In this document: piece by piece, positions 16,468 to 24,722 of the stretch
How positions within the stretch are numbered: the first letter of the stretch is position 1
How the letters are laid out: every line of letters begins with the position of its first letter
Source: Chloroflexota bacterium
GTDB lineage: Bacteria; Chloroflexota; UBA11872; VXNJ01
Assembly: GCA_009840625.1 (NCBI GenBank)
Contig: VXNJ01000006.1
Span: 1 to 64,000 of the forward strand
Direction of reading: 5' to 3'
Length of the DNA: 64,000 nt
Program-made: the position numbers and the translations under genes
Notes under the pieces: model-generated
Told to the model about the DNA's origin: nothing
Seen by the model: only the letters and a program-made list of their open reading frames with translations
Databases searched by the model: none

Positions 16468-18030
16468 ATGGACAACGCCGCGCTGATGGACCAGATTGCC
16501 GCCGCCGATCTCTCCGAGGAGGCGCGCGCCGTAGCTGTCGAGGTCGCCCGTGTGCTGGAGCAACCGGAGGCGGCCGCGGCCGAATCTTTCCAGGCGCACG
16601 AATACCTGGAAAACCTGCTCGCCCTGCCCTGGGCGGAGCCCGGCCCGCCGCCAAGCGCCGATCCCGAGGCGATCGCCGCCGAAGTAGACATCGGCCAGTA
16701 CGCGCCGCCATTCAACCGCAGGCTGCTGGTCGACTGGATGCTTTCGGCGCATCGGGCCGAATCCCCCGGCGCGGCCCTTTTGTGCGGCCCTCCCGGCGGC
16801 GGGCGCCGCAGTCTGGCCCGGCGGGTCGCTGCTGCGCTGGACCTGCCGGCGGCGACCATTGACCTGGTGGGTACCGCGGGCGAATCCGACGTACTTGGCG
16901 CGGGGTCATCGCAGACCCGCGGTGCGATCGGTTCGCTGGCCCGAGCACTGGCCGAAATCGGGAACCGGCGCGGGGTGATTGTGTTGGCCAACGTGCAGTG
17001 GGCGGTGGCAAACTGGCCCGATCGCGGAGCCCGGCTGCTGGCCCTGCTGGACGACGTCGAAGCCCGACGGAATTGGCGCGACCAGTACTTGGATGTCGGA
17101 TTTGACCTGACCTCCACCCTGTTCGTACTCACTGCCGACGGCAGCGGCGCCCTGCCGCCCGAAATCATCGACCGCATGCTCCTGGTCGACTGTCCCGGCT
17201 ACACCCGGAGCGAACGGTCCCGGATCGTACAGACGCACCTGTGGGAAGAGATCAAGGCCCGTTACGACATCACCAGCCCGGTCGCCCTGGGCGAGGACGC
17301 CGCCGAGGCATTGGTGACCGAGTACACCCCGGAAGCGGGCCTGGCCGCCACCAGCATCGCTCTCTCGGAAATGGCGCGCCGCGTGGCCGCCGCCCCCGAT
17401 GGATCGGCGCCGCCGTTGATCGATGCCGCCGGGCTAAGCCTGATGCTGGGCAAACCGCGCCGCTACTACCGCGACGAGGCCGGCTACGCCCGGCCCGGAG
17501 CCTGCCGCACCCTCCTGCTCGGACCGCACGGATCCAGCGTGCAGCTGGTCGAGGCCGTGCCCGTGCCGGGCGGTCGCTACTATTTGACGCCCGAAGGGAC
17601 CTCGGCGCCGGTCAACAAGGCCTGCGACACCGCCTACTACTACGTGCGCTCGCGGATGACCGAACTTGACATCTCGGCGCGCCAGCTATTCGAATACGGC
17701 TACAAGATCAATCACAACCTGGGCGCCTCCGACCACGATGCCGAGACCCTTTCGCTGGCAGTGCTGGTGTCGCTGATCTCGGCGCTGAGGGATCGGCCGA
17801 TCGATCCGGAGACCGCGGTCGTGGGCGAGATGAACCAGAACGGAGTGCTGATGGGCGGACCGGGTCTGGCGCACCGCCTGCTGGCCGCCCAGCGCGCCGG
17901 AATCCGCCGGATACTGCTGCCCCGCGCCAACGCTCCCGACATTGAGGAGTTGCCGCCCGGTCTGGAGAGCGATCTGACCCTGGTCATGGTCTCCGACGCC
18001 GATCAGGCAATCCGGGTGGCCCTGAGTTGA
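16468..18030 (+). CDS. Degenerate Lon homologue (pseudo-ATPase, pseudo-protease)
   Basis: The 520 residues align by eye along the AAA+ and proteolytic domains of E. coli Lon. Shared landmarks are GPPGxG, DQYLDVGFDLTSTLFVLT (Lon DHYLEVDYDLSDVMFVAT), the LPPEIIDRM and GYTRSE region, and a C-terminal RPIDPETAVVGEM...LLAAQRAGIRRILLP. Catalytic positions are changed throughout: Walker A GKTS is GRRS (R113, R114), Walker B LLDEID is VLANVQ (A174, N175), sensor-1 Asn is lost, the GPSAG serine is Thr427 in AETLS, and the dyad lysine is Arg470. ATG 16468 is chosen for AGGA at 16457-16460. The frame is intact and shows no decay, so a structural or adaptor role is inferred. The TatB-like gene follows after 30 bases. 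Confidence 0.85.
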   Translation: MDNAALMDQIAAADLSEEARAVAVEVARVLEQPEAAAAESFQAHEYLENLLALPWAEPGPPPSADPEAIAAEVDIGQYAPPFNRRLLVDWMLSAHRAESPGAALLCGPPGGGRRSLARRVAAALDLPAATIDLVGTAGESDVLGAGSSQTRGAIGSLARALAEIGNRRGVIVLANVQWAVANWPDRGARLLALLDDVEARRNWRDQYLDVGFDLTSTLFVLTADGSGALPPEIIDRMLLVDCPGYTRSERSRIVQTHLWEEIKARYDITSPVALGEDAAEALVTEYTPEAGLAATSIALSEMARRVAAAPDGSAPPLIDAAGLSLMLGKPRRYYRDEAGYARPGACRTLLLGPHGSSVQLVEAVPVPGGRYYLTPEGTSAPVNKACDTAYYYVRSRMTELDISARQLFEYGYKINHNLGASDHDAETLSLAVLVSLISALRDRPIDPETAVVGEMNQNGVLMGGPGLAHRLLAAQRAGIRRILLPRANAPDIEELPPGLESDLTLVMVSDADQAIRVALS

Positions 18031-18060
18031 TCCCCTGCGCCGGACCCGGCTGAGGCGGCA

Positions 18061-19155
18061 ATGTTCGGCGTCGGAATAACCGAATTCCTGTTCATCCTGG
18101 CGATCGCGATGATCGTGCTCGGTCCGGACCGTCTGCCGGAGGCGATGGGGCAGCTCGGGAGGCTGGTGCGCAAGGTCCGCGCCTGGGCCTACGAGTTCAG
18201 GGCCGAATTCGACGAGGAAATCCAGCTGCTGCGCGGCGAGGTGGAAGCGCTGCAGCGCGAGGCCGAACTGACCCGCCAGGAACTGCAGGAGATCCACGCC
18301 GAAGTCGCCGCGACCGTCGGCGAGGCGCAGGACGACCTGGACAGCGCCGCCCAGGACATTGCCAGCGAATTGGGTTCGGCCAGCCAGGTGGCTGACGCTC
18401 AGTTGGGCGACGCCGCCAAGACCCTTACGAATCCGGTAGCGGCGGCTTCCGCGGCCCCCGCACCCAGGCCGGCTGCGGCCCCGGCGCAACCCGCACCGAC
18501 CCCGGCGGCGGCGCCTGCGGCAAGTCTTCCGTTCGCCGACCGGTCCCCGGGCGATGCGATGGCGAGCGCGATTTCGCAGGCGTTCTCGGCTGCCAACGGC
18601 GGCGCGCAGGATCAAACGGCGCAGGTGCCGCCCGCAGCACGCTGGCAGAGCCCGGTTGAAGGCCAGCCGGCCATACCGCAAGAGGGAGCGACCATGGCCC
18701 GGTTCTCACCCGAGGGCGGCCAGTACGCGGCGCTGCTGCGAGCCGTCGCCGGGGCCGGCCCCGATTCTCTTGAGGCCGGACGCGAAGCCCTGAGTCGCCA
18801 GGGACGTCTCGACGCGGGCGAGTTGGAGGACTACGCCGGCAAGGGGCCGATGGCCGCGGCTCTGCTCTGGACCGCAAGCATGCAGGCGCACGTGGACGGC
18901 GACTCCATCGAGGTGGACCGCCGCGACGCGGATGGCCAGATCCGGGTCACCGTTTCCCTCACCCGGGATCCGTTCGGCCTGGATCGCCCCATCGACGCCC
19001 CGGCGGCCCGCCTGGCCCGGCATTACGACCGCGCGTTTTTCGAGGGCCTGGGCGTGGCCATGGAAGATGGAACTCTGTTGGCCGAGGGCGCCGAGCAAAC
19101 CCGATTCGATTTGACCGAACTGCCGGCGAGCGAAATCGAAGGCGATTCCGCGTAG
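18061..19155 (+). CDS. TatA/TatB-like protein with long C-terminal domain
   Basis: Residues 1-40 match the TatB-type twin-arginine translocase component: a transmembrane helix (5-20), the hinge GPDRLPEA, then an amphipathic helix. A charged coiled-coil follows (about 45-105), then an Ala/Pro linker (125-155). A separate globular region of about 150 residues (210-360) contains no motif I recognise. Ordinary TatA/B proteins are 60-180 residues, so 364 is unusual. No tatC is in the window. The stretch from the coiled coil onward might make it a scaffold rather than a canonical Tat subunit. It probably shares a transcript with the Lon-like gene upstream. Confidence 0.75.
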   Translation: MFGVGITEFLFILAIAMIVLGPDRLPEAMGQLGRLVRKVRAWAYEFRAEFDEEIQLLRGEVEALQREAELTRQELQEIHAEVAATVGEAQDDLDSAAQDIASELGSASQVADAQLGDAAKTLTNPVAAASAAPAPRPAAAPAQPAPTPAAAPAASLPFADRSPGDAMASAISQAFSAANGGAQDQTAQVPPAARWQSPVEGQPAIPQEGATMARFSPEGGQYAALLRAVAGAGPDSLEAGREALSRQGRLDAGELEDYAGKGPMAAALLWTASMQAHVDGDSIEVDRRDADGQIRVTVSLTRDPFGLDRPIDAPAARLARHYDRAFFEGLGVAMEDGTLLAEGAEQTRFDLTELPASEIEGDSA

Positions 19156-19161
19156 TTGGCG

Positions 19162-19183
19162 GGTCCGCTGATTCAGGCGGACC
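19162..19183 (+). terminator. Hairpin after the TatB-like gene
   Basis: The 7-bp inverted repeat GGTCCGC / GCGGACC with an 8-base loop begins 7 bases after the stop at 19155. No T-tract follows, so it may be an RNA-stabilising hairpin or part of a Rho-dependent end rather than a classic intrinsic terminator. Confidence 0.35.
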
Positions 19184-19337
19184 GGCGGGTTGCCGCATCC
19201 CGGTCGAGATCCCCGGCCGCGGGGCCGTCAATCGCCGCTGAATCCGGCCGAGAATGCCGGAGTCTCCCCCAGCGAGAGGGCCTATCCTTGCCGGAGCCGA
19301 TTTGGCGGCGGCTGACGGATGCCGCCGGAGCGCGTCC

Positions 19338-20207
19338 ATGACCCAATTGCAAGATCGCTGCCTGGCGGCCGAAGAATTGATCCTCCGCCACGACGTTCGC
19401 GGGATTTCGGCCCTGGCCGACCTGCTCGATCCCGGCTATCTGGCCAGGGTGGCGGGCACGCTCACCCGCCCCGAGACCCGGCTGCTGCTTGGCACCGGCT
19501 TCCTGGTCATCGGGTCCGGTCGGGCGGAAACCGACGGGCCGCTCGGCGCCCGGGCGATCTGCGACGCGGTTCGACTTTCCGGCGGCCGGGTGTGCGTCGT
19601 CTGCGACGAACCGACGGTGGAGGTGGTCGGCGCCGCAATCGGCGATGCGGCCGAGATCGCGGTGATGCCGATCGGGGACGATGATCAGGCGCGGATCTGG
19701 TCGAATGTGCAGCGAACCCGTTTTCGCGCCAACGCGGTCGGTTTCATCGAGCGTTGCGGACGCGACGCCGACGGCGTATTTCATTCCATGCACGGGGCCG
19801 ATATCAGCGCGGTGACGGCCCGAACCGATTACCTGATATCTCCGTCGGTTGCCAGCTTTTCGATCGGCGACGGCGGAAACGAGGTGGGATTCGGGCGGTT
19901 TGAGCAGGCTCTGCGCGAGCGTGGAATCACCCGTTGGCCCTCGGGCTCGGCGGTGGGGGAATTGATCATCGCCTCGGTTTCGAACTGGGGTGGTTACGCG
20001 TTGGCGGCGGCGATTGCCTGGACCGCAGGGCTGCCCCTTGACCGCGTCCTCCCGGATTCGGACCAGTTCACCCGTCGGGTCGAGCGGCTTTTGGATGCCG
20101 GCGCGGTGGACGGGATGTCGGGACTCAGCGAGAGAAAAGTCGACGGCCGCGAGCTGGACGCAGAGTTCGCCGTGCTCGAAGAGCTGCGCCGGATCGGCTC
20201 CGGCTGA
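19338..20207 (+). CDS. DUF4392 / D-glutamate cyclase-like protein
   Basis: The 289-residue product resembles the DUF4392 domain found in D-glutamate cyclases, which convert D-glutamate to 5-oxo-D-proline. Visible features are an early GTGFLVIGSGRAETDGPLGA block, a V.DEPT segment, HSMHGADIS, and the glycine-rich GDGGNEVGFG near residue 177. A late NWGGYALAAAI block closes the core. ATG 19338 has GGAG 8 bases upstream. The family assignment is from recalled motif style. It is followed 24 bases later by an aldo/keto reductase. Confidence 0.72.
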   Translation: MTQLQDRCLAAEELILRHDVRGISALADLLDPGYLARVAGTLTRPETRLLLGTGFLVIGSGRAETDGPLGARAICDAVRLSGGRVCVVCDEPTVEVVGAAIGDAAEIAVMPIGDDDQARIWSNVQRTRFRANAVGFIERCGRDADGVFHSMHGADISAVTARTDYLISPSVASFSIGDGGNEVGFGRFEQALRERGITRWPSGSAVGELIIASVSNWGGYALAAAIAWTAGLPLDRVLPDSDQFTRRVERLLDAGAVDGMSGLSERKVDGRELDAEFAVLEELRRIGSG

Positions 20208-20231
20208 CGGCAGCGGCGGAGTAGACGGCAG

Positions 20232-21254
20232 ATGCGCAAGGTACGTCTCGGTCGAACCGAGGCGCTCGTGTCCAGACTCGGCTCCGGCACTATGTGGTTC
20301 CGGCGCATGAGCCAGGGCGAAGCTGACGCCGCCGTCACGCATGCGCTGGACCGGGGAATCAACTATTTCGACTGCGCCCGCATGTACGGCGACGCCGAGA
20401 TAAAGCTGGGACGGGCCCTGGGGCAACGGCGCGACGAGGCGTTCATCGCCACCAAGACGCGCGCCCTCGACGCCGCCGGGGCGCTGGCCGGGATCGAGGA
20501 GAGCCGGACCCGCCTGGGCGTCGACCGCATCGACCTGATGCAGTTGCACTATGTCAATTTCCAGCACGAATTCGATCAGGCGACCGCCTCCGGCGGGGCC
20601 CTCGAGGGAGCGCTGCAGGCACAGGCCCAGGGCCGCATCGATCACATCGGCATTACCGGACACCGGCCCGAGAAGCTGGCCGAATGGCTCGGCGGGGGAC
20701 AGTTCGCGACCGTCCTGTTCCACCTCTCGCCGGTCCAGCCGCACGCCGCCACCGACCTGCTGCCGGCGGCCCGGGCACTGGATGTTGGCACCATGGCGAT
20801 GCGTCCGACCGGGTCGGGGTTGACCAACCAGTACCGCCAATTCCTGCGCTACGTGCAAAGTCACAACCCGGACGTGATCGTATCGGGACTTACCACCCCG
20901 GCGATCATCGACGCCAACATTGACGCGATCTCGCGGGAGCCGGATCCTCCGGAAACCCGCCGACTGCAGCGCCTGGCCGACACCTACGGCGCCAACTTCT
21001 GCCGGCGTTGCAGCTACTGCGAGTGCCCGATCGGGATCGATATTCCCGAGGCGATGCTGGCCGAACACGTCTGGCGCGCCGGGAAGCTTTCGGTCGACGG
21101 CACCCGGACTTGGGACGAGGCGGTCGCCAGCATCGGCGGCTGCCAGGATCACGCACCCTGCACATCGGCTCCCATTTGCGAGCCGATGTGTCCCTACGAG
21201 CTGCCGATCCGGCGGACCATGATGGGGATCTCCGACGCCCTGGACCCGGAGTAG
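20232..21254 (+). CDS. Aldo/keto reductase with C-terminal Cys cluster
   Basis: A TIM-barrel NAD(P)H oxidoreductase. The AKR tetrad is visible: D and Y in FDCARMYGDAE, K in ATKTRA and H in MQLHYVN. Unlike short AKRs, residues ~255-340 form a cysteine-rich extension, CRRCSYCECPIGIDIP, followed by further cysteines (CQDHAPC, ICEPMCPYELP). This suggests bound 4Fe-4S clusters, as in the AKR/ferredoxin-like fusions of anaerobes and some Chloroflexota. The substrate is unknown. It lies between the DUF4392 gene and a membrane protein whose GTG start is 2 bases after this stop. Confidence 0.85.
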   Translation: MRKVRLGRTEALVSRLGSGTMWFRRMSQGEADAAVTHALDRGINYFDCARMYGDAEIKLGRALGQRRDEAFIATKTRALDAAGALAGIEESRTRLGVDRIDLMQLHYVNFQHEFDQATASGGALEGALQAQAQGRIDHIGITGHRPEKLAEWLGGGQFATVLFHLSPVQPHAATDLLPAARALDVGTMAMRPTGSGLTNQYRQFLRYVQSHNPDVIVSGLTTPAIIDANIDAISREPDPPETRRLQRLADTYGANFCRRCSYCECPIGIDIPEAMLAEHVWRAGKLSVDGTRTWDEAVASIGGCQDHAPCTSAPICEPMCPYELPIRRTMMGISDALDPE

Positions 21255-21256
21255 TC

Positions 21257-21817
21257 GTGCAGAACCTGGCCCAGAGCTTCCCGGTTCTCCTGCTGCGGAT
21301 GGCGTTCATGTCGCCGGGGGCTTGGCGGCTCCTGCTGGCCGACCCGAAGTTTCTGCGCATCGGACTGACCCTGGCGGCCGGGGCCGGTCTCTGCGGGACT
21401 CTGGGCCTGAGCATCGGGCGCCCGCTGGATTGGAGCGAACTGGCGATCAACGCCGTCGTCGCGGTCTTGGGAACAACTGCCGGCTGCGCGTTCACCGGCG
21501 CGTGCGCGCACCTGTTGGTGAACCGGATTGGATCGGGTCGGGCCACCCTGGCGGCGACCGTCGGGGCGGTGGGCTGCGCGCACGTTATCGGTTTCCTGCA
21601 ATTGCTGATGATCCTGCCGGCCTGGACGTTCGGCGTCTGGGCCATCGCCATGGTGTGGACGGTGCTGGCGGCCGGTGCCGGGGTGGCGATGGCGTCACGC
21701 GCATCCCTGGCCGTCTGCCTGCCGGCGTTAGTGGTGCCGTGGGCGGTCTGGGCGGTCCTGCAGCTGTCGATCTGGATCGTCCTGGGCGGGACCGCGTTCG
21801 CCCAGATCGGCGGCTAG
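21257..21817 (+). CDS. Multi-pass membrane protein, Yip1-like
   Basis: From GTG 21257, supported by GGAG at 21248-21251, the product is 186 residues. About five hydrophobic segments occur, near residues 25-48, 55-85, 95-118, 122-145 and 150-180. The overall pattern (small Ala/Gly/Val-rich helices, FTGACAHLL motif) resembles Yip1-domain proteins; the function is unknown. Its end overlaps by 4 bases the convergent DCC-family gene. Confidence 0.6.
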   Translation: MQNLAQSFPVLLLRMAFMSPGAWRLLLADPKFLRIGLTLAAGAGLCGTLGLSIGRPLDWSELAINAVVAVLGTTAGCAFTGACAHLLVNRIGSGRATLAATVGAVGCAHVIGFLQLLMILPAWTFGVWAIAMVWTVLAAGAGVAMASRASLAVCLPALVVPWAVWAVLQLSIWIVLGGTAFAQIGG

Positions 21818-22191
21818 CGGCGGGTTACCCGATCGGTGGAAAGGATCTGGGCCGCCCGTCCGCGGCGCGGCGCGAATCCGCGATAGGCCATTTCCAATAC
21901 CGGCAGCAACCCCGACAGATCCACCGCCAGGGCCAAGTGGGCCAGACAGGGGATCCGGCGGGCGATCTCGACCAGCGCCGTGGCCCCGCCCAGCAGATCC
22001 CCGTCGACCGACAGCCGGATCGAGCCCGGTTCGGTTCCGATGGCGGAACTGAATCCCATTTCGGCGGCCGGCCGGAATCCAAGGGTTTGGTCGTTGTCGA
22101 GGCGCGCCATCAGCGCGGCCGCAAAGCGGCAGAACCCGCACGTGGCGTCGTAGACGACGATCGGACGTTCGTGGGATTCGTTGCCTTGCAT
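21814..22191 (-). CDS. DCC-family thiol-disulfide protein (DUF393)
   Basis: A 125-residue product from ATG 22191; an in-frame TTG at 22233 would add 14 residues. The N-terminus has VVYDATCGFCRFAA, the DUF393 signature in which the usual DGxCxxC reads DATCGFC, leaving a CxxC redox pair. The C-terminal YRGFAPRRGR matches the family end. The physiological role is not known. It converges on the membrane protein gene and faces away from the tRNA-Ser genes. Confidence 0.75.
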   Translation of the reverse strand: MQGNESHERPIVVYDATCGFCRFAAALMARLDNDQTLGFRPAAEMGFSSAIGTEPGSIRLSVDGDLLGGATALVEIARRIPCLAHLALAVDLSGLLPVLEMAYRGFAPRRGRAAQILSTDRVTRR

Positions 22192-22350
22192 CTGGCCGAT
22201 CGCTTGGGGAGTGGCGCCGGGGCGCGGCGGCAATGGCGGTCAAGGGCCGCCGCGGGGAAGATTCTGGCACGCGGCGACCGCCGCGCCCGATCCGGGCACG
22301 GGCCGCCGGGGCCATAAAATCCCCCTTGGAGCGGGCTACCCGTAAACCGG

Positions 22351-22444
22351 GGAGAGGTGCCCGAGTGGTCATAAGGGGTCCGTCTCGAAAACGGATAGGC
22401 GTGGATGAAGCGCCACGTGGGTTCGAATCCCACCCTCTCCGCCA
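22351..22444 (+). tRNA. tRNA-Ser (anticodon CGA)
   Basis: The acceptor stem GGAGAGG pairs with CCTCTCC. The anticodon arm TCCGT / ACGGA encloses the loop CTCGAAA, giving anticodon CGA for UCG codons. A long variable arm typical of tRNA-Ser and a GTTCGAATCC T-loop follow. CCA is encoded at 22442-22444. Confidence 0.93.
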
Positions 22445-22497
22445 CCGGCCGCTGCAGACTGCGATCCCGCAGGTCGGACCGGCCCGCTCCGAACCAG

Positions 22498-22581
22498 GGA
22501 GAGGTCGCATAGTGGACTAGTGCGCACGCCTGGAAAGTGTGTAGGGTAATACCCTCGTGGGTTCGAATCCCACCCTCTCCG
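22498..22581 (+). tRNA. tRNA-Ser (anticodon GGA)
   Basis: The acceptor stem GGAGAGG / CCTCTCC is the same as in the upstream tRNA-Ser. The anticodon stem CACGC / GTGTG encloses CTGGAAA, giving anticodon GGA for UCC and UCU. A long variable arm (TAGGGTAATACCCTCG) is present. Discriminator G is followed by CCG, so CCA is not encoded. Confidence 0.92.
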
Positions 22582-22645
22582 CCGCGGCGCCGGCGCCGCC
22601 CCGGACCCGGCCCGTCGTCTCAGTCAGCCCCGAAAGACGATCGCG

Positions 22646-23497
22646 ATGGAACTGGTCGACAGCCACCATCATCTCTGGTTCATTGACGACTCCAACCTGA
22701 ACTGGCTCAGCGACGATATGCGCGCGGCCGGCGGGGCCCCAATCGCCGATTTCGGACTGCCGCAGCTGGAGGAAACCTTCGCCGCAGTCGGGGTGAACCG
22801 GTCGGTCCTGATCGAGGCCTGGCACGCCGAGGAGGACCAGATCCAATGGCTCGAGGCAACCGCCGAGCACCTGGTCGTGGGAGCGGTGATAGCCTGGGCG
22901 CCGCTCGAATCGCCTGACCTGGGGTCCCGGCTCGACCGCTTCGCCGCGTATCCGAAATTTCGCGGCTTGCGGATCAACGCCCAGGATGAACCAGACCCCG
23001 ATTACCTGCAGCGGCCCGACATCCGCGCCGGCATCGCCCAGCTGGCCGAACGCGAGGGCATGACCCTGGACCTGCTGATAAAGCTGGGCGACCTGAAGGA
23101 CGTGCCGGACCTGTGCGCCAACTTTCCCGATTTGCCGATGGTGCTGGACCACCTGGCCAAACCGCAGACCTACCAGGACGGCTATTTCGAGCCCTGGCGC
23201 GATCTGATGCGGCCCCTGGTCGACATCCCCAATCTGCAGTTCAAGCTTTCCGGGATGCTCACCGAAGCCGGACCCGCGCCGACCGCGCCGCAGCTGGCCC
23301 GCCCGGTCCGGTTCATGCTGGAAGAGTTCGGTCCGTCGAGGTTGATGTGGGGCAGCGATTGGCCGGTCTGTCTTTACGCCGCCGGCTACCGCGAGAATTT
23401 CGCCCTCATGCAGGCTGCGATCGGTCCGCTGCCGGCCCACGACCGGGCGGCGGTTTTCGGGAAAAACGCCGCCGCCCACTACCGCCTGGCCGACTAG
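22646..23497 (+). CDS. Amidohydrolase, COG3618 fuconolactonase-like
   Basis: A 283-residue TIM-barrel metallohydrolase. The N-terminal metal motif VDSHHHLW, the middle MVLDHLAKP and the late MWGSDWPVC are characteristic of the L-fuconolactonase/4-sulfomuconolactonase group, which opens lactone rings in sugar or aromatic-acid catabolism. The exact substrate is unknown. It sits upstream of an unrelated-length amidohydrolase plus Rieske pair on the same strand and may feed the same pathway. Confidence 0.85.
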   Translation: MELVDSHHHLWFIDDSNLNWLSDDMRAAGGAPIADFGLPQLEETFAAVGVNRSVLIEAWHAEEDQIQWLEATAEHLVVGAVIAWAPLESPDLGSRLDRFAAYPKFRGLRINAQDEPDPDYLQRPDIRAGIAQLAEREGMTLDLLIKLGDLKDVPDLCANFPDLPMVLDHLAKPQTYQDGYFEPWRDLMRPLVDIPNLQFKLSGMLTEAGPAPTAPQLARPVRFMLEEFGPSRLMWGSDWPVCLYAAGYRENFALMQAAIGPLPAHDRAAVFGKNAAAHYRLAD

Positions 23498-23594
23498 TCC
23501 CGGCCCCAGTTGCAACCGATAATCGCTGCGACGCATTCGCTCCACGCTGGACGCAGACCGCAGCGGAGCCCGGCGGCACAGGGGGTGGCACGGA

Positions 23595-24722
23595 ATGGCG
23601 GTAACTAGCCCGGGCAGGGACCAAGCAAGTCGGCGCAAACTGGTCTCCCAGATAGTCGACACCGACATTCACCACGGGTTCGAGGAAGCGCAGGAAATCC
23701 TCGACTACGTGCCGTCCGAATACCGCGAGCGCACGTCCTGGTACGGGTTGCCGGTGGATTTCAATCCGGTCCAGAACAACGGCGGCATGCGCGGCGGTCG
23801 CAGCGACCTGGCGTTCGACTATCCCGAAATCCCGGTGTCCACCCGCGAGTCGTCGCTGCTGCGCTGCCGCGAGACCCTGCTGGACCGCTACGACATCGAT
23901 TTGGGAATACTTACCGGCGGCCAGATGTACGGTCAGACCGGGGCCATGGACTCGCAGTACGCATCGATCATGGCGCGGGCGTTCAACGACTGGACGCTCA
24001 AACGTTGGCTCGACGAAGACGACCGCCTGCGGTACGCGATGGCGGTCATCCCCCTGGATCCGCAGGGGGCGGTGGCCGAGATCGAGCGGTTGGCCGGCGA
24101 TCCGCGCGTGGTCGCGGTGCACCTGAACACCGGCGCCATGCGGCCATTCGGCAACCCCATGTATCACCCGATCTGGGAGGCCGCCGCCAAGCATGACCTG
24201 ACCCTGCAGCTGCATCTGGGCGGGGAGGGAACCGGAGTTCACCCGCCGATGACCTCGGCCGGTTTCCCCACCCATTACGTAGAACGGCGCATGGCCGAAC
24301 CGGGCCTGTACCTCCCGCACGTGGCGAGCTTCATCTTCGAAGGGGTCTTCGGCAAGTACCCGAACCTGAAGCTGGTGCTGGCCGAATCGGGGTTCACCTG
24401 CCTTCCGCACTATCTCTGGCGCATGGACGCGTGCTGGAAGGGGCTTCGCCACCAGGTCCCCTGGATCAAGGAACTTCCCAGCGAGATCTTCTACCGGCAC
24501 GTCTGGGTCGGCACCCAGCCGATGTACGAATACAACGAGGACCACGCCAACCTGATGAAGATGGTCGAGTGGCTGCGCGGCGACGAGCGCTTCGTCTACG
24601 CCAGCGACTACCCGCACTGGGACTGGGACGACCCCAACGACGCGGCCCGCACTTTCCCGTCCGAGATGCGCGAGCGCGTCTTCAACCGGAACGCCCGTAA
24701 AGCCTATCCGCGACTGCAGTGA
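23595..24722 (+). CDS. ACMSD-like amidohydrolase, copy A
   Basis: A 375-residue TIM-barrel hydrolase or decarboxylase of the amidohydrolase-2 family. Metal-site landmarks are VDTDIHH near residue 20, LQLHLGGEG in the middle and ASDYPHWDWDDP near the end. It is clearly paralogous to the gene at 36533-37636: both have WRxDxxWKGLRxxVPW, TQPM and DYPHWD. It overlaps the next gene, a Rieske ferredoxin, as GTGA. Family members act on 2-pyrone, aromatic-ring-cleavage or similar carboxylates; the substrate here is unknown. Confidence 0.85.
   Translation: MAVTSPGRDQASRRKLVSQIVDTDIHHGFEEAQEILDYVPSEYRERTSWYGLPVDFNPVQNNGGMRGGRSDLAFDYPEIPVSTRESSLLRCRETLLDRYDIDLGILTGGQMYGQTGAMDSQYASIMARAFNDWTLKRWLDEDDRLRYAMAVIPLDPQGAVAEIERLAGDPRVVAVHLNTGAMRPFGNPMYHPIWEAAAKHDLTLQLHLGGEGTGVHPPMTSAGFPTHYVERRMAEPGLYLPHVASFIFEGVFGKYPNLKLVLAESGFTCLPHYLWRMDACWKGLRHQVPWIKELPSEIFYRHVWVGTQPMYEYNEDHANLMKMVEWLRGDERFVYASDYPHWDWDDPNDAARTFPSEMRERVFNRNARKAYPRLQ

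Noticed and set aside
19173-21152. A 659-codon minus-strand open frame
   Set aside because: It is antisense to the DUF4392-like and aldo/keto reductase genes, both with clear motifs; the minus product is low-information and His/Arg/Gly-rich.
22517-24617. Long minus-strand open frames over the amidohydrolase genes
   Set aside because: Antisense shadows of two well-supported amidohydrolases and of the tRNA-Ser region.
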